DNA of 64,000 nucleotides from Leucobacter exalbidus (GCF_017834145.1 NZ_JAFIDA010000001.1:1054001-1118000), one strand, 5' to 3'; shown: positions 12,089 through 22,560, counted from the stretch's first letter. Numbers and translations are program-made. Notes: a model not told the origin generated them from the letters alone.

Positions 12089-13056
12089 CGGCGGGCCCTC
12101 GCCTTCGGATCGAGTCCATCGCGCACAGATTCACCCAGCAGGATGAATCCCAGCACGGTGACGGTGAGTGCCAGCGAGGGGTAAATGAGGGGCATCGGGT
12201 CGGTGCGCAGCGACAGCTGAGCCTGACTGATGTCGTTACCCCAGCTGATGAACTGCCCGGGAGGCAGACCGACGCCCAGGAATGACAGCGTCGCCTCGGC
12301 CACAATCGCTGAGGCCAGCGACAGGGTCGTCACCACGATGGCCGGCGCGAGTGCGTTCGGCAGCACGTGGCGGGCGAGCGTGTTCATGCGCGACAGCCCG
12401 AGGGCCTCCGCCGCCATCACGAAGTCGGCGTTCTTCACGCGCAAGATCTCACTGCGCACAATGCGCGCGGTGATCGGCCACGAGAAGCCACCGATCGCAA
12501 GCGCGATCACGAAGGGGTTGCGGTGGTTCGACAGCACGCTCATCACGACAACGGCCGCGAGGATGTAGGGAATCGAGAAGAAGATATCGCCGAGGCGTGA
12601 CAGCACCGTGTCAACGGCGCCGCCGAAGAATCCGGCGAGTGCACCCATCAACGTGCCAAACACGAAGGTGATCGCGATCACGATGAGACCCACCGACACC
12701 GAAGTGGGGGTGCCGTGGATGATGCGCGAGTAGACGTCGCAGCCCTGCTTGTTGAAGCCCAAGGGGTGGCCCGCGCCGGGCGCACCGTTGGAATTCGACA
12801 GTACACAGGCGCGCGGATCGACCTGAGTGAAAATACCGGGCAGCAGTGACACGAGGGCCACCAGCACGATGATCGCCACCGAGATCCAGAACATCGGCCG
12901 ACCGCGCATATCGCGCCAGGCGTCGAGCCACAGGTTCGACTTCTGGGCCTTGATCTGCACGGCGTCGACGGCGAGCACGGGAGTCTCGTCGATCGGAGCG
13001 ACGAAGTGTTCGATGGGCGGGCGCTGGGCGCGTGATTGATTCTGTGGCTCAGGCAT
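12085..13056 (-). CDS. Oligopeptide ABC importer permease (OppC type, second system)
   Basis: From the chosen start the product has 323 aa: a 50-residue cytoplasmic lead, a first helix (WISVAIIVLVALVSLLPGIF), a periplasmic-side segment with LGFNKQGCDVYSR, and the permease core with the EAA-type loop AEALGLSRMNTLARHVLPNA. A start six codons further upstream is possible, but GAGGAT at 13063-13068 favours this ATG. It overlaps the OppB-type gene by 8 nt and the ATPase gene by 4 nt. Confidence 0.93.
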   Translation of the reverse strand: MPEPQNQSRAQRPPIEHFVAPIDETPVLAVDAVQIKAQKSNLWLDAWRDMRGRPMFWISVAIIVLVALVSLLPGIFTQVDPRACVLSNSNGAPGAGHPLGFNKQGCDVYSRIIHGTPTSVSVGLIVIAITFVFGTLMGALAGFFGGAVDTVLSRLGDIFFSIPYILAAVVVMSVLSNHRNPFVIALAIGGFSWPITARIVRSEILRVKNADFVMAAEALGLSRMNTLARHVLPNALAPAIVVTTLSLASAIVAEATLSFLGVGLPPGQFISWGNDISQAQLSLRTDPMPLIYPSLALTVTVLGFILLGESVRDGLDPKARARR

Positions 13057-13975
13057 AACGGATCCTCGGATCAAGCACGGCGTACAACAGGTCGACCAGC
13101 AGGTTGACGCCCAGGTAGATAAGCACCATCACGGTGACGAACGAAACGACCGTCGAGTTCTCACCCTTCAAGATGGCTTGGAAGAGCACGTTACCGACGC
13201 CGGGCACGTTGAAAATACCCTCGGTCACGGTGGCGCCGACCATCAGCGTGCCGAAGTCGGTGGCCGTGTTCGTGATCGTGGGAATGAGTGAGTTACGCAG
13301 CACATGAACGGGCACGACGCGGTTGCGGCTGAGCCCCTTCGCGTATGCGGTGCGCACGAAATCTTGGTTCAGGGTGTCGATCACCGAGCTGCGCGTGAGG
13401 CGCATGCTCGTGGCGTACAAGCTGACGCCCAGCACAATGGCGGGCAGCAGCAGATCCTTAAGCGGAGCACCCGAGCTCACGGTCGGGCTGAACCATCCAA
13501 GCTTCAGGCCCAAGCCGTACTGCGCGATGAAGGCGACCACGAAGATCGGCACGCTCAAGAAGAGCAGGCCGATGATCAGGTTGATGTTATCGAAGGCCTT
13601 GCCCTTGCGCAGGCCCGAGAACAGGCCCACGACGATAGCGAGGGCGAGCTCGATCACGATTGCCATGGCGGCGAGCTTGATCGTCACGGGGAACGTGCGC
13701 GCGAGGATCTGCGAGACGGGTTCGCCCGAGAAGCTCGTACCGAAGTCACCGATGAAGATGCCCTTGAGGTAGAGCAGGTACTGCACGATGAACGGCTGAT
13801 CGAGGTTGTACTGCTTACGTACGGCCTCGAGCACGGCCGGGCTGGGCTGCTTGTCACCAAACATGGCCGCAATGGGGTCGCCCGGCATGGCGAACACCAT
13901 GAAGTAAATCAAGAATGTGGTGCCCAGCAGAACTGGGATCACCTGAAGAAGTCGAAGGAGAATATATCTCAGCAT
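13049..13975 (-). CDS. Oligopeptide ABC importer permease (OppB type, second system)
   Basis: This 308-aa membrane protein has the OppB/DppB family beginning MLRYILLRLLQVIPVLLGTT, the FAMPGDPI motif, and the ATPase-contacting loop AYAKGLSRNRVVPVHVLRNS near residue 215. GGGGAGC precedes the ATG by 8 nt. It lies 176 nt after the binding-protein gene, a gap that holds a hairpin but no coding frame. Confidence 0.93.
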   Translation of the reverse strand: MLRYILLRLLQVIPVLLGTTFLIYFMVFAMPGDPIAAMFGDKQPSPAVLEAVRKQYNLDQPFIVQYLLYLKGIFIGDFGTSFSGEPVSQILARTFPVTIKLAAMAIVIELALAIVVGLFSGLRKGKAFDNINLIIGLLFLSVPIFVVAFIAQYGLGLKLGWFSPTVSSGAPLKDLLLPAIVLGVSLYATSMRLTRSSVIDTLNQDFVRTAYAKGLSRNRVVPVHVLRNSLIPTITNTATDFGTLMVGATVTEGIFNVPGVGNVLFQAILKGENSTVVSFVTVMVLIYLGVNLLVDLLYAVLDPRIRYA

Positions 13976-14113
13976 GTCACGCTGCTCCCCCGGGTATGTG
14001 TCAGTTGCATGTCTAATACTTTCGCATGAATTGCGCGAACCACGCTACGCGACGACGGTGTCGCTGCGTGGAAAATGGAGTGTCTCGCTGCCGGGGATGG
14101 TGGCAGCCGAGGC

Positions 14114-14141
14114 GAAGGCCCCGGGCGAACCCGGGGCCTTC
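14114..14141 (-). promoter_or_regulatory. Intercistronic hairpin after the second binding-protein gene
   Basis: A perfect 12-bp stem (14114-14125 with 14130-14141) closes a tetraloop that reads TTCG on the transcribed strand. It lies 10 nt after the binding-protein stop and about 140 nt before the permease gene, with no T tract. It should reduce or process transcripts continuing into the permeases. Confidence 0.75.
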
Positions 14142-14151
14142 TGGAGTAACG

Positions 14152-15759
14152 CTAGTTCTTAGTGATCTCGTTGAAGATCGGCACTGAGTTCCAGCCGAAG
14201 ACAACGTTATCGATGCCCTCGCTGTAGCCACCCGTTGCGCCCTGGTACCAGAGCGGGATCGAGGGCAGGTCTTCGAGCAGAATCTCCTGCGCCTGATCAA
14301 GCTTGGCGTTGCGTGCGTCGTGGTCGCTCTCGGCTACCGCTTCGTCGAGCAGCTTGTCGAACTCGGGGTTTGCGTAGAAACCGTGGTTCGAGCTGGCGTT
14401 CGTGAAGTAGAGCGGCTGCATGTAGTTGTATGCACCCGGGTAGTCGCCCTGCCAGCCGGCACGGAACGGACCGCCAACAACGTCCTGCTCACGGTCTTCG
14501 AGGAATGCTGCGAAGGTCGGGTAGAGCTTGGGAGCTGCCGTGACACCGAGGTTGGTTGACCACTGGTTCGCAACCGCTTCGATCCACACCTGGTGGGGGC
14601 CGTCTGAGTTGGTGGCCACCTCAATGGTGCCCTCGAACGGGCTGATCTTGTCGGCCTCAGCCCACAGCTTCTTGGCCTCGTCAACATTGAAGTCGAGCTT
14701 CTCTGAACCCTTGAGGTCTTCGGCGTAGCCGTCAACCACGGGCGAGGTGAAGTCTTCTGCGGGGATGTTGGTGCCCTCGAAGATCACGTCGATGATCTCT
14801 TCGCGGTCGATGGCCATCGACAGTGCCGCGCGGCGCAGCTTGCCCTCTTCGCCCGAGAAGTGCTCGAGGTTCTCAGAGATGGTCAGCGTCGTGGTGAGCG
14901 CGCTGGCCTGGTTGACTGCGCGGTCGCCGAGCTCATCCTGGAACACCGCGAACGAGGTGTCGGGGATCTGGTCGAGAACGTCAAGGTTGTTCGCGAGCAG
15001 GTCGGTGTACGCCGCGTCGAGCGAAGCGTAGACCTTGAAGTCGATGCCGTCGTTCTCAACCGAGCGCGGGCCGACGTAGGTCTCGTTCTTGACAACCTTG
15101 ATCGACTCGTCGTGCTTCCAGGCGCCTTCGCCGTCCATCTTGTAGAGGCCGTTGCCGATGGGGTTCTGGCCGAACGCTTCCATGTCTTCAAATGCGACAT
15201 CGGGCAGCGGATAGAACGCCGAGTAGCCGAGGCGATCGGGGAAGTCGGGGGTGGCTTCGATGGTGAAGGTGTGATCGTCAACGATCTTCAGCCCCTCCAT
15301 CTCTTCGACGGCCTTGGAGTCTGAGTAGCCCTTGATAGCGGCGAAGAAGGCCTGGTTATCGAGCGCGTTGTCGATATTTGCCGAGTAGTTCCAGGTGTCA
15401 ACGAAGTTCTTGGCGAGCACCGGGGTGCCGTCAGAGAACACTGCGTCGTCGCGCAGCTTGACCGTCCAGGTCGTGCCGTTGTCTGACTCGATTGACTCAG
15501 CAACGCCCATCTGGGTGACGCCGTCTGCGTCGTAGTAGACGAGGCCCTCCCACAGTACGTCGACAACCTTGCCGCCGCCGACCTCAGAGGTCGCTGCGGG
15601 GATCAGAGCCTTCTGCGGCTCAGTGGTGTTGACGGTGATGATGCTGCCGGCATCGGCTGCACCACCGGCGTCGCCGCCGGAAGACGAGCAACCCGTCAGT
15701 GTCAGAGCGCTGGCTGCGGCGAGGGCAATGAACCCAAACCCGATCCGTGATCGCTTCAC
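14152..15759 (-). CDS. Oligopeptide-binding lipoprotein (SBP family 5, second system)
   Basis: The product has 535 aa starting at GTG, with AAGGAGGAA 7 nt upstream. This is preferred over an upstream ATG that would add 31 residues before the signal peptide. The signal sequence KRSRIGFGFIALAAAS runs to lipobox TLTGC, then a Ser/Gly linker and a family 5 solute-binding domain (WEGLVYYDADG, VKLRDDAVFSDGTPV, GWQGDYPGAYNYMQP). It belongs to the first of the two tandem operons. Its low similarity to the paralogue at 8503-10122 suggests different substrates. Confidence 0.95.
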   Translation of the reverse strand: MKRSRIGFGFIALAAASALTLTGCSSSGGDAGGAADAGSIITVNTTEPQKALIPAATSEVGGGKVVDVLWEGLVYYDADGVTQMGVAESIESDNGTTWTVKLRDDAVFSDGTPVLAKNFVDTWNYSANIDNALDNQAFFAAIKGYSDSKAVEEMEGLKIVDDHTFTIEATPDFPDRLGYSAFYPLPDVAFEDMEAFGQNPIGNGLYKMDGEGAWKHDESIKVVKNETYVGPRSVENDGIDFKVYASLDAAYTDLLANNLDVLDQIPDTSFAVFQDELGDRAVNQASALTTTLTISENLEHFSGEEGKLRRAALSMAIDREEIIDVIFEGTNIPAEDFTSPVVDGYAEDLKGSEKLDFNVDEAKKLWAEADKISPFEGTIEVATNSDGPHQVWIEAVANQWSTNLGVTAAPKLYPTFAAFLEDREQDVVGGPFRAGWQGDYPGAYNYMQPLYFTNASSNHGFYANPEFDKLLDEAVAESDHDARNAKLDQAQEILLEDLPSIPLWYQGATGGYSEGIDNVVFGWNSVPIFNEITKN

Positions 15760-16015
15760 TAGTTTCCTCCTTGAATTTTTCCCCGAGAATGAGCTCTGCC
15801 AGGCATACCTGCGCAAGCAGGCCTCAAAATCGATAAACCTAGACTCATACAATCAGACACCTTATCGATCGCCACGCCCCTGAACCTTAAAAACTCGCCC
15901 TTGTAACATCTTCGTAACCGGGCGCTGTAGCTCTTCATGAGACACGCGATGCATTCGCCTCAGGTTTCTGTACCGATCCGACATCGCTTGCGCGTGTCGG
16001 CGCTACGCTGATGTC

Positions 16016-16864
16016 GTGCACCATTCAATGGCCGAGGGCGTTCCCGTATCCAGAACACGTACGATCTGGGAGATCGTCATCGTGTTGTCGCTGTCGTATG
16101 GCGCCGCTGGCGTATTTGCCGTGGTGTCGATCATCGAGCGTCTCACGCGAGATCAACCGCTATCGCAGCAGACCGCGCAGCTCAACCGCCCAGCCGCGCA
16201 GCAGGCGATCCTTGATCTCACCCTGCAGCTGCTGAACTTTGCGTTTGGGCTCGCCCCCGTGGCCCTCGTCGTGTTCTTGGTGTGGCGGCACACGGCCCCG
16301 CATCTGGGGGCGCTCGGGCTCGGGCGGGCCAAGTCAGACTTTGCGGGGCTGCCCGGCGGGCTCGCGGCTATCACGGGGCAGCCCCGCAGGCTGTGGCCGC
16401 TCGAAGCGCTGCAGGGGCTCGGGCTTGCTGCCCTCATCGGCATTCCCGGCCTCGCGTTTTACCTCGTCACCAAAGCGATCGGCATCAATGTCACCATTGA
16501 GACGACGTCGCTGGCCGCGCACTGGTGGACGATCCCCGTGCTCGTGCTGATGGCCCTGAAAGCCGCGCTCGGCGAAGAGATCATCGTGGTCGCGTATCTG
16601 TTTACCCGGCTGCGCAGCCTGGGGGTCAGCGTCACCGTCATCATCATTTCGAGCGCGCTGCTGCGGGGCAGTTACCACCTGTACCAGGGCTTTGGCGGCT
16701 TCATCGGCAACGTGGTGATGGGCCTCGTGTTTGGCTGGGTCTACCACCGATACGGGCGCGTGCTGCCGCTGATCATCGCGCACTGGGTGCTCGATATCGT
16801 GAGCTTCGTGGGGTATCCGCTGGCCGTTGCTCTGTGGCCGACGCAATTCGGGCTGGCCAGCTAA
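16016..16864 (+). CDS. CPBP family intramembrane metalloprotease (Abi/CAAX type)
   Basis: This 282-aa polytopic protein has about seven hydrophobic segments. The protease-family motif occurs as GEEIIVVAYL near residue 184, the second as RGSYHLYQGFGG, and the third histidine as IIAHWVLDIV near residue 264. In the classical EExxxR motif the arginine is valine here, a variant I believe is seen in other actinobacterial members. Substrate unknown; relatives process membrane proteins, prenylated peptides or bacteriocin-related products. The GTG start lies 6 nt after TACGCT (16004-16009), suggesting a leaderless mRNA; an ATG at 16028 is an alternative. It is a single gene. Confidence 0.85.
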   Translation: MHHSMAEGVPVSRTRTIWEIVIVLSLSYGAAGVFAVVSIIERLTRDQPLSQQTAQLNRPAAQQAILDLTLQLLNFAFGLAPVALVVFLVWRHTAPHLGALGLGRAKSDFAGLPGGLAAITGQPRRLWPLEALQGLGLAALIGIPGLAFYLVTKAIGINVTIETTSLAAHWWTIPVLVLMALKAALGEEIIVVAYLFTRLRSLGVSVTVIIISSALLRGSYHLYQGFGGFIGNVVMGLVFGWVYHRYGRVLPLIIAHWVLDIVSFVGYPLAVALWPTQFGLAS

Positions 16865-16880
16865 GCTGACCAGCCCGAAT
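16846..16880. terminator. Bidirectional hairpin overlapping the CPBP stop codon
   Basis: The arms 16846-16856 and 16870-16880 form an 11-bp stem with additional inner pairing. It separates two convergent genes. No T tract is present, so strength is uncertain. Confidence 0.6.
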
Positions 16881-16909
16881 CATGGGGCGATGCCCCGGTG
16901 GTTCTCGCG

Positions 16910-17776
16910 TTATGACGCCTTGATCGAATCGACCCAGGCCGAGATCAGGCCCCACACTTCGTCGTACAGCTCAGGCGCGGCCTCGCAGGTTGCGGCGGGC
17001 TTACGCACCTCGAAGGTGCCGTTGTCGAGCTTCGTGGCGCCCCAGGCGGTGCTCATGTCTGCGCAGCTTGCGGGGAACGAGTTCAGCAGGTCTGAGGAGA
17101 GTTCAAGGTTGACCCCGTCAGGAATGTAGAAGCTGGCCGAGCCGAAGCGCTGCGACAGATCTGAGGTCGCGTTCCACGGGCCGATCGGCATCATGTTGGT
17201 GGGGCCGACCTCGACCTCGGGCGCCTCATTCTTCGGCTTCTCCTCGGGCTTGGGCTCGGGATCTTCCTCGGGCAGGGCCTCGGGGACGGTGCTCGGCGTC
17301 TCGGGCTGCGCCGGAGTCGTCTCGGTCGTGTCGGGGGTCGCCTCGGGGGTCGATTCAGACCCGCGGGCAATGTTCACCACAAAGATCGACACGATGATGG
17401 CCACAACCGCCACAAAGCCCACGATCACCCAGGGCAGCGCCTTGGTGTTCGAGCCACCTGAGCGCTTCGACACGGGCGCGTGCGCCGTGTGAATGCGCTC
17501 GGCCTGCTCGTGCGCCAAGCGCTGCCGAGCGGGCATCGGGGTGGTCATCGCGGCGCTCACGGGCGCTGCGGCGGGCGCGGGCTGCGGGCTCTGGCCACGG
17601 CGAATACCGGCACCAACGGCGCCCGGATCGGGGGCTCCTGCCACTCCCGTCGCGGCGGGCCGAGACGTGGGTAGCGGTGCCGTGGGCGTTTCGCTGGCAC
17701 CCAAAACGTCGTTCAGGTTGTTGTCTGTATCGTCGGCCAAAGGCCCGAACAGCTCCTCGAAGGGATCTCTACTCAC
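16910..17776 (-). CDS. Membrane-anchored protein of unknown function with Pro/Thr/Glu-rich linker
   Basis: I do not recognise a named family in these 288 aa. Residues 1-110 are an acidic, Pro/Ala-rich, probably disordered cytoplasmic part. A single membrane helix follows near 115-138 (LPWVIVGFVAVVAIIVSIFV), then an external linker of about 60 residues rich in Pro, Glu and Thr. The C-terminal domain of about 95 residues (GPWNATSDLSQRFGSASFYI onward) has two cysteines that could form a disulfide. The topology resembles an actinobacterial surface sensor or envelope protein. The GTG start is 6 nt after TAGGGT. Confidence 0.8.
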   Translation of the reverse strand: MSRDPFEELFGPLADDTDNNLNDVLGASETPTAPLPTSRPAATGVAGAPDPGAVGAGIRRGQSPQPAPAAAPVSAAMTTPMPARQRLAHEQAERIHTAHAPVSKRSGGSNTKALPWVIVGFVAVVAIIVSIFVVNIARGSESTPEATPDTTETTPAQPETPSTVPEALPEEDPEPKPEEKPKNEAPEVEVGPTNMMPIGPWNATSDLSQRFGSASFYIPDGVNLELSSDLLNSFPASCADMSTAWGATKLDNGTFEVRKPAATCEAAPELYDEVWGLISAWVDSIKAS

Positions 17777-17782
17777 CTAACT

Positions 17783-17788
17783 ACCCTA
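17783..17788 (-). promoter_or_regulatory. -10 box TAGGGT, leaderless promoter of the membrane-anchored protein gene
   Basis: TAGGGT lies 6 nt upstream of the GTG at 17776, with no Shine-Dalgarno sequence between them. Confidence 0.5.
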
Positions 17789-17854
17789 ACCTTTCGAGCT
17801 GCGTGCCCGCACCGAGCATCGTTCCAAACATGTCTTGGGACCCCATCTGATTCG

Positions 17855-18655
17855 TCACGCACGGCCTGATCCGGGCCCTGATTTTGCCCCGGATCCCGCG
17901 CCAGCAAGCTCACGCCGAAGTTCAATTTCGCGCTCACCAAATTCGCGCACCCGGGCCAGGTGACGCTCCATCGCGCCCGAGTCGCGCAGCGCGATCGTGC
18001 CGGGGTCGCCGCGGTCGATGCCGGCCTGCCAGCGCGCGGCGATGAGCGCCATGCGCGCGTCGACGGCGTCGAGCAGTTCGAGCGCGCTCACCCCGCCGTA
18101 GGCCTCAGCCGCGAGGCGCAGCCGCCGCACGACCGCCGCGGTGTCGGTGGCGCGCAGCAGCGGCACCCCCGACCACACCAGAAAGGCGAGGTCTTCGATC
18201 GGGTGGCCGGGGCCCGCGCGATCCCAGTCGATCATGCCGGCGAATGCGCCGCCCTGCACGACCCAGTTATAGAGGCCAGGATCGTTGTGGCAGATTACCT
18301 GCCCCTCCCCCAGTTCTTGGACGCCCTGGCGCCACGCGACCGCCCCGGGGGCGAAATCGCGCACGGCGTCGTGAAACCGGCGCAGCCAGGCCGCGGCCGC
18401 CGCAAGCGCCGCGTCACCCGGGGTGGTGTGCGCGGGGTCGAGGGTGTCGCCGGGAAGGTACTCGAGCACCTCGCGGCCCTCGTCATCGAGCCCGTACACC
18501 TCGGGGATGCCGTCGAGACCGCGCGCCCTTAAGTGCCGCAGCAGATCGTGCACCGCGGGCGTCCACGGGCCCGTCGGGCGATGTACGCGTGTGACGCCGT
18601 TGGCACGGATGCGCCAGACGCCTCCGGATCCCCCGGGAAGATATTCGCTTTCCAC
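17855..18655 (-). CDS. APH-family phosphotransferase (aminoglycoside/choline kinase-like)
   Basis: This 266-aa protein has the kinase-like APH fold. The catalytic loop is CHNDPGLYNW near residue 122 (His, Asp and Asn in HxDxxxxN) and the metal-binding IDWD follows near residue 141. The substrate cannot be told: family members phosphorylate aminoglycosides, choline, homoserine or small metabolites, and nothing nearby points to drug resistance. The C-terminal 15 residues are Gly/Ser-rich. The GTG start is 6 nt after TACAGT. It lies 36 nt downstream of the alarmone synthetase gene but has its own promoter box. Confidence 0.88.
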   Translation of the reverse strand: MESEYLPGGSGGVWRIRANGVTRVHRPTGPWTPAVHDLLRHLRARGLDGIPEVYGLDDEGREVLEYLPGDTLDPAHTTPGDAALAAAAAWLRRFHDAVRDFAPGAVAWRQGVQELGEGQVICHNDPGLYNWVVQGGAFAGMIDWDRAGPGHPIEDLAFLVWSGVPLLRATDTAAVVRRLRLAAEAYGGVSALELLDAVDARMALIAARWQAGIDRGDPGTIALRDSGAMERHLARVREFGEREIELRRELAGAGSGAKSGPGSGRA

Positions 18656-18661
18656 ATGTCG

Positions 18662-18667
18662 ACTGTA
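18662..18667 (-). promoter_or_regulatory. -10 box TACAGT, leaderless promoter of the phosphotransferase gene
   Basis: TACAGT lies 6 nt before the GTG at 18655, inside the 36-nt gap to the alarmone synthetase gene, so the phosphotransferase can be transcribed on its own. Confidence 0.5.
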
Positions 18668-18691
18668 GAGGATGACGCGGGCCTTCGTGGG

Positions 18692-19423
18692 TTAGACGGG
18701 AAATACGCGCGGGCCCGGGGCCGTGTCGCCCTCGGGTACGCCGTGTACTTCGATGTGCAGCCGCTCCATGTGCGCGTCGAGTTCTGCCGCCAAATCGGCC
18801 GCGTCTTTCAGGTCGCGCGTGAGCGAATCGGGCACCTGCCGGGCAAACTTGTAGTAAATCTTGTGCTCGAGGCTCGCCCAAAAATCCATTGCGATCGTGC
18901 GAAATTGCACCTCGACAGGCACGTCAACGCGCCCCGTCGACAGGTACACCGGCACCGAGATAATGGTGTGCAGGCTCTGGTAGCCGTTCGGTTTGGGCTC
19001 GGCTATGAAGTCTTCGACCTCGAGCACCGTGATGTCGTCTTGCTGGGTGAGCAGGTCGAACAGCCGGTACACGTCGCGCCGAAACGAGCAGGTCACTCGC
19101 ACGCCGGCGATGTCGTGAATGTTTGCACGAATGTCGTCGAAGTCGGCGCCGATCCCCCGGCGCTCGAGCTTACGCACGAGACTGTCGATCGATTTCACGC
19201 GGCTCGACACGTGCTCGATCGGGTTGTACTCGTGCGTTTGTACGAACTCTTCACGCAGAATCGAGAGCTTCGTCTCGACCTCTTGCATGCCGAAACGGTA
19301 CTCCAGCAGGAACCGCTGCATGCGGTCTCCCAGCGCCTTCAGTGCGCTCGCCGAGATGGTGATCTCGTCGCCAGCCCCGTCCTCTGTAACAACCTCTAGC
19401 GACTGTGCCTCAGTGGTGCTCAT
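18692..19423 (-). CDS. Small alarmone synthetase (RelQ/YjbM-like GTP pyrophosphokinase)
   Basis: These 243 aa comprise only the RelA/SpoT synthetase domain. The ATP-binding segment VSSRVKSIDSLVRKL is near residue 77, IHDIAGVRVTC near 107, and the catalytic/substrate region EPKPNGYQSLHTII with VEVQFRTIAMDFWASLEH follows. There is no hydrolase (HD), TGS or ACT domain, so it should make (p)ppGpp or pGpp but not degrade it. The ATG is 6 nt after TACCCT, so a leaderless mRNA is likely, which could allow translation under stress. It is oligomeric in studied relatives such as RelQ. Confidence 0.9.
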   Translation of the reverse strand: MSTTEAQSLEVVTEDGAGDEITISASALKALGDRMQRFLLEYRFGMQEVETKLSILREEFVQTHEYNPIEHVSSRVKSIDSLVRKLERRGIGADFDDIRANIHDIAGVRVTCSFRRDVYRLFDLLTQQDDITVLEVEDFIAEPKPNGYQSLHTIISVPVYLSTGRVDVPVEVQFRTIAMDFWASLEHKIYYKFARQVPDSLTRDLKDAADLAAELDAHMERLHIEVHGVPEGDTAPGPRVFPV

Positions 19424-19429
19424 ACCAAG

Positions 19430-19435
19430 AGGGTA
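19430..19435 (-). promoter_or_regulatory. -10 box TACCCT, leaderless promoter of the alarmone synthetase gene
   Basis: TACCCT lies 6 nt before the ATG at 19423 and no Shine-Dalgarno sequence is present. Confidence 0.5.
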
Positions 19436-19529
19436 GCCCGCAATGAGGCGCGAGTGCTGCAGATCGCGGGGAACTCTGAGGTCTCATGCAGCTCACCCGC
19501 AGGTCACCAGAGAGTCACCCGGTGACGGG

Positions 19530-20345
19530 TTAGCGCCCGGTACTGACGAGGAATGCGCGCAACGCCGCAATCGTTTCTTCGGGCTTTTCTGAGTGCACCC
19601 AGTGGCCCGAACCTTTGACCGTGACGCGCACGGTTTTGGGGAACAGTTCGCGCATCGCGGGCTCGTCTTCGTCGGAGACGTAGCTTGAGTTGCCGCCGCC
19701 GATCCACATCACTGGCCCCGTGAACGTTGCGTCGCCGGTGTCGGGGAATCCCATTACAGCCGCAAGCTCGGCGCGCAGCATGGCGAGGTTCGCTTCCCAG
19801 GTGTAGCCCTGATCGTCGCGCTTCAGGTTCTGCAGCAGGAAGTTGCGCACCGCGGGGTCGGGTACCTGTTCGCTCAGTGCGTTCTCGGCGTCTGAGCGGC
19901 GCGTGATCTGTGCCAGATCGATCGCGGCGAGTGAGCCCAACAGGTGGGTGAAGTTGCCGCGCCCACCGGTCGATGACCCCGGGGCGATATCGATCACGAC
20001 GAGTCGGTGCACCAGATCGGGGTGGCGCAGCGTCAGAATCATCGCGACTTTACCGCCCATCGAGTGGCCCACGATGTCGACGGGGCCGTTTGCGGCGAAG
20101 TCTGCGCGCAGGTGGGCTGCGATGAGGTCGGCCATCTGCTCGTACACGAAGTGTTCGGTCCACCCCGAGCCAGCATGGTTGGGCAGATCGACGAGCAGGC
20201 ACTGCGCCTCGGGCCCGAGCGCGGTAGCCACGCGCGTAAAGTTTTTGCCGCGCCCAAACAGTCCGTGGAGGAAGACGACCCGGTGCGGGGCGTCTTCGTT
20301 ACCGACGCGTACGGAGTGCAGGGGAAGGCTGAGCTGTTCAATCAC
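19530..20345 (-). CDS. Alpha/beta-fold hydrolase
   Basis: The product has 271 aa with the classical fold. The oxyanion-hole region is FLHGLFGRGKN near residue 29, the nucleophile elbow is GHSMGG near residue 97 (serine), an acidic residue lies after MWIGGGNSSYVSDED, and the catalytic histidine is in GSGHWVHSEKPEE near residue 246. The closest family type from memory is the esterase YbfF; the natural substrate is unknown. The GTG start has TACCAT 7 nt upstream and no Shine-Dalgarno. It lies about 100 nt upstream of the alarmone synthetase gene on the same strand. Confidence 0.9.
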   Translation of the reverse strand: MIEQLSLPLHSVRVGNEDAPHRVVFLHGLFGRGKNFTRVATALGPEAQCLLVDLPNHAGSGWTEHFVYEQMADLIAAHLRADFAANGPVDIVGHSMGGKVAMILTLRHPDLVHRLVVIDIAPGSSTGGRGNFTHLLGSLAAIDLAQITRRSDAENALSEQVPDPAVRNFLLQNLKRDDQGYTWEANLAMLRAELAAVMGFPDTGDATFTGPVMWIGGGNSSYVSDEDEPAMRELFPKTVRVTVKGSGHWVHSEKPEETIAALRAFLVSTGR

Positions 20346-20352
20346 TACTGAA

Positions 20353-20358
20353 ATGGTA
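20353..20358 (-). promoter_or_regulatory. -10 box TACCAT, leaderless promoter of the hydrolase gene
   Basis: TACCAT lies 7 nt before the GTG at 20345, in the 64-nt gap downstream of the ABC-F gene. Confidence 0.45.
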
Positions 20359-20409
20359 CTCGCCGTATCTCAATACTGCCTAAAGCGTGCCTCCCGAGCG
20401 CGGCGCGGC

Positions 20410-22068
<1,659 letters not shown>

Positions 22069-22074
22069 GTCATA

Positions 22075-22080
22075 AGACTA
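22075..22080 (-). promoter_or_regulatory. -10 box TAGTCT, leaderless promoter of the ABC-F gene
   Basis: TAGTCT lies 6 nt before the ATG at 22068 and abuts the hairpin at 22081-22115, so upstream transcription is blocked just before this promoter. Confidence 0.5.
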
Positions 22081-22115
22081 GAGTGCGCCGGGGCATGATT
22101 CGCCCCGGCGCACTC
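22081..22115 (-). terminator. Hairpin terminator downstream of the phnA-like gene
   Basis: A perfect 14-bp GC-rich stem (22081-22094 with 22102-22115) closes a seven-base loop 71 nt after the phnA stop. TTTT follows on the plus strand rather than on the transcribed strand, so its efficiency on the minus strand is uncertain. Confidence 0.65.
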
Positions 22116-22185
22116 TTTTGCCGCACAGCGCGGCCACTTTCGGCCCGCCGTTGCACTGTTCTCGCCCTGCTAGGGGCTGGAAGTT

Positions 22186-22560
22186 CTAGATCTTCTTGAC
22201 GATGCTCGACTTCAGCTGCAGTTTGCCCACACCCGGAATCTTCGCGTCGATATCGTGGCCGTTGCCCGAATCGGTGGTGAGGCGAATGCCGCGCACCTTT
22301 GTGCCGATTTTGACGGCTGCGCCGCCACCGCCCGCGATCTTGACGGTCTTCATGATGGTGACGTCATCGCCGTCAGCCAGGATGTTGCCCACGGCGTCGC
22401 GAATGACGTCGTCTTCGGGTGCCTCGTCGGCTGCGTCAGCAGTCGCCGTAGCCCACTCGTGCCCGCACATGGGGCAGGTCAGCAGCGCACCTGACTCATA
22501 GGTGTACTCGCTCTGGCACTCGGGGCACGGCGGGAACTCGGCTTCGACGGTTTCCGTCAT
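22186..22560 (-). CDS. PhnA/YjdM family zinc-ribbon protein
   Basis: The product has 124 aa. The N-terminal zinc ribbon has CPEC (near residue 11) and CPMCGHEW (near 28), and the C-terminal PhnA domain carries VRDAVGNILADGDDVTIMKT and the ending KLQLKSSIVKKI. The family was named after alkylphosphonate uptake in E. coli but its function is not established, and no phn gene is nearby. I chose ATG at 22560 (MTETVEAEFPPCP) rather than 15 codons upstream because the ribbon starts at once and AAAGGA lies ahead of it. It is a single gene. Confidence 0.9.
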   Translation of the reverse strand: MTETVEAEFPPCPECQSEYTYESGALLTCPMCGHEWATATADAADEAPEDDVIRDAVGNILADGDDVTIMKTVKIAGGGGAAVKIGTKVRGIRLTTDSGNGHDIDAKIPGVGKLQLKSSIVKKI

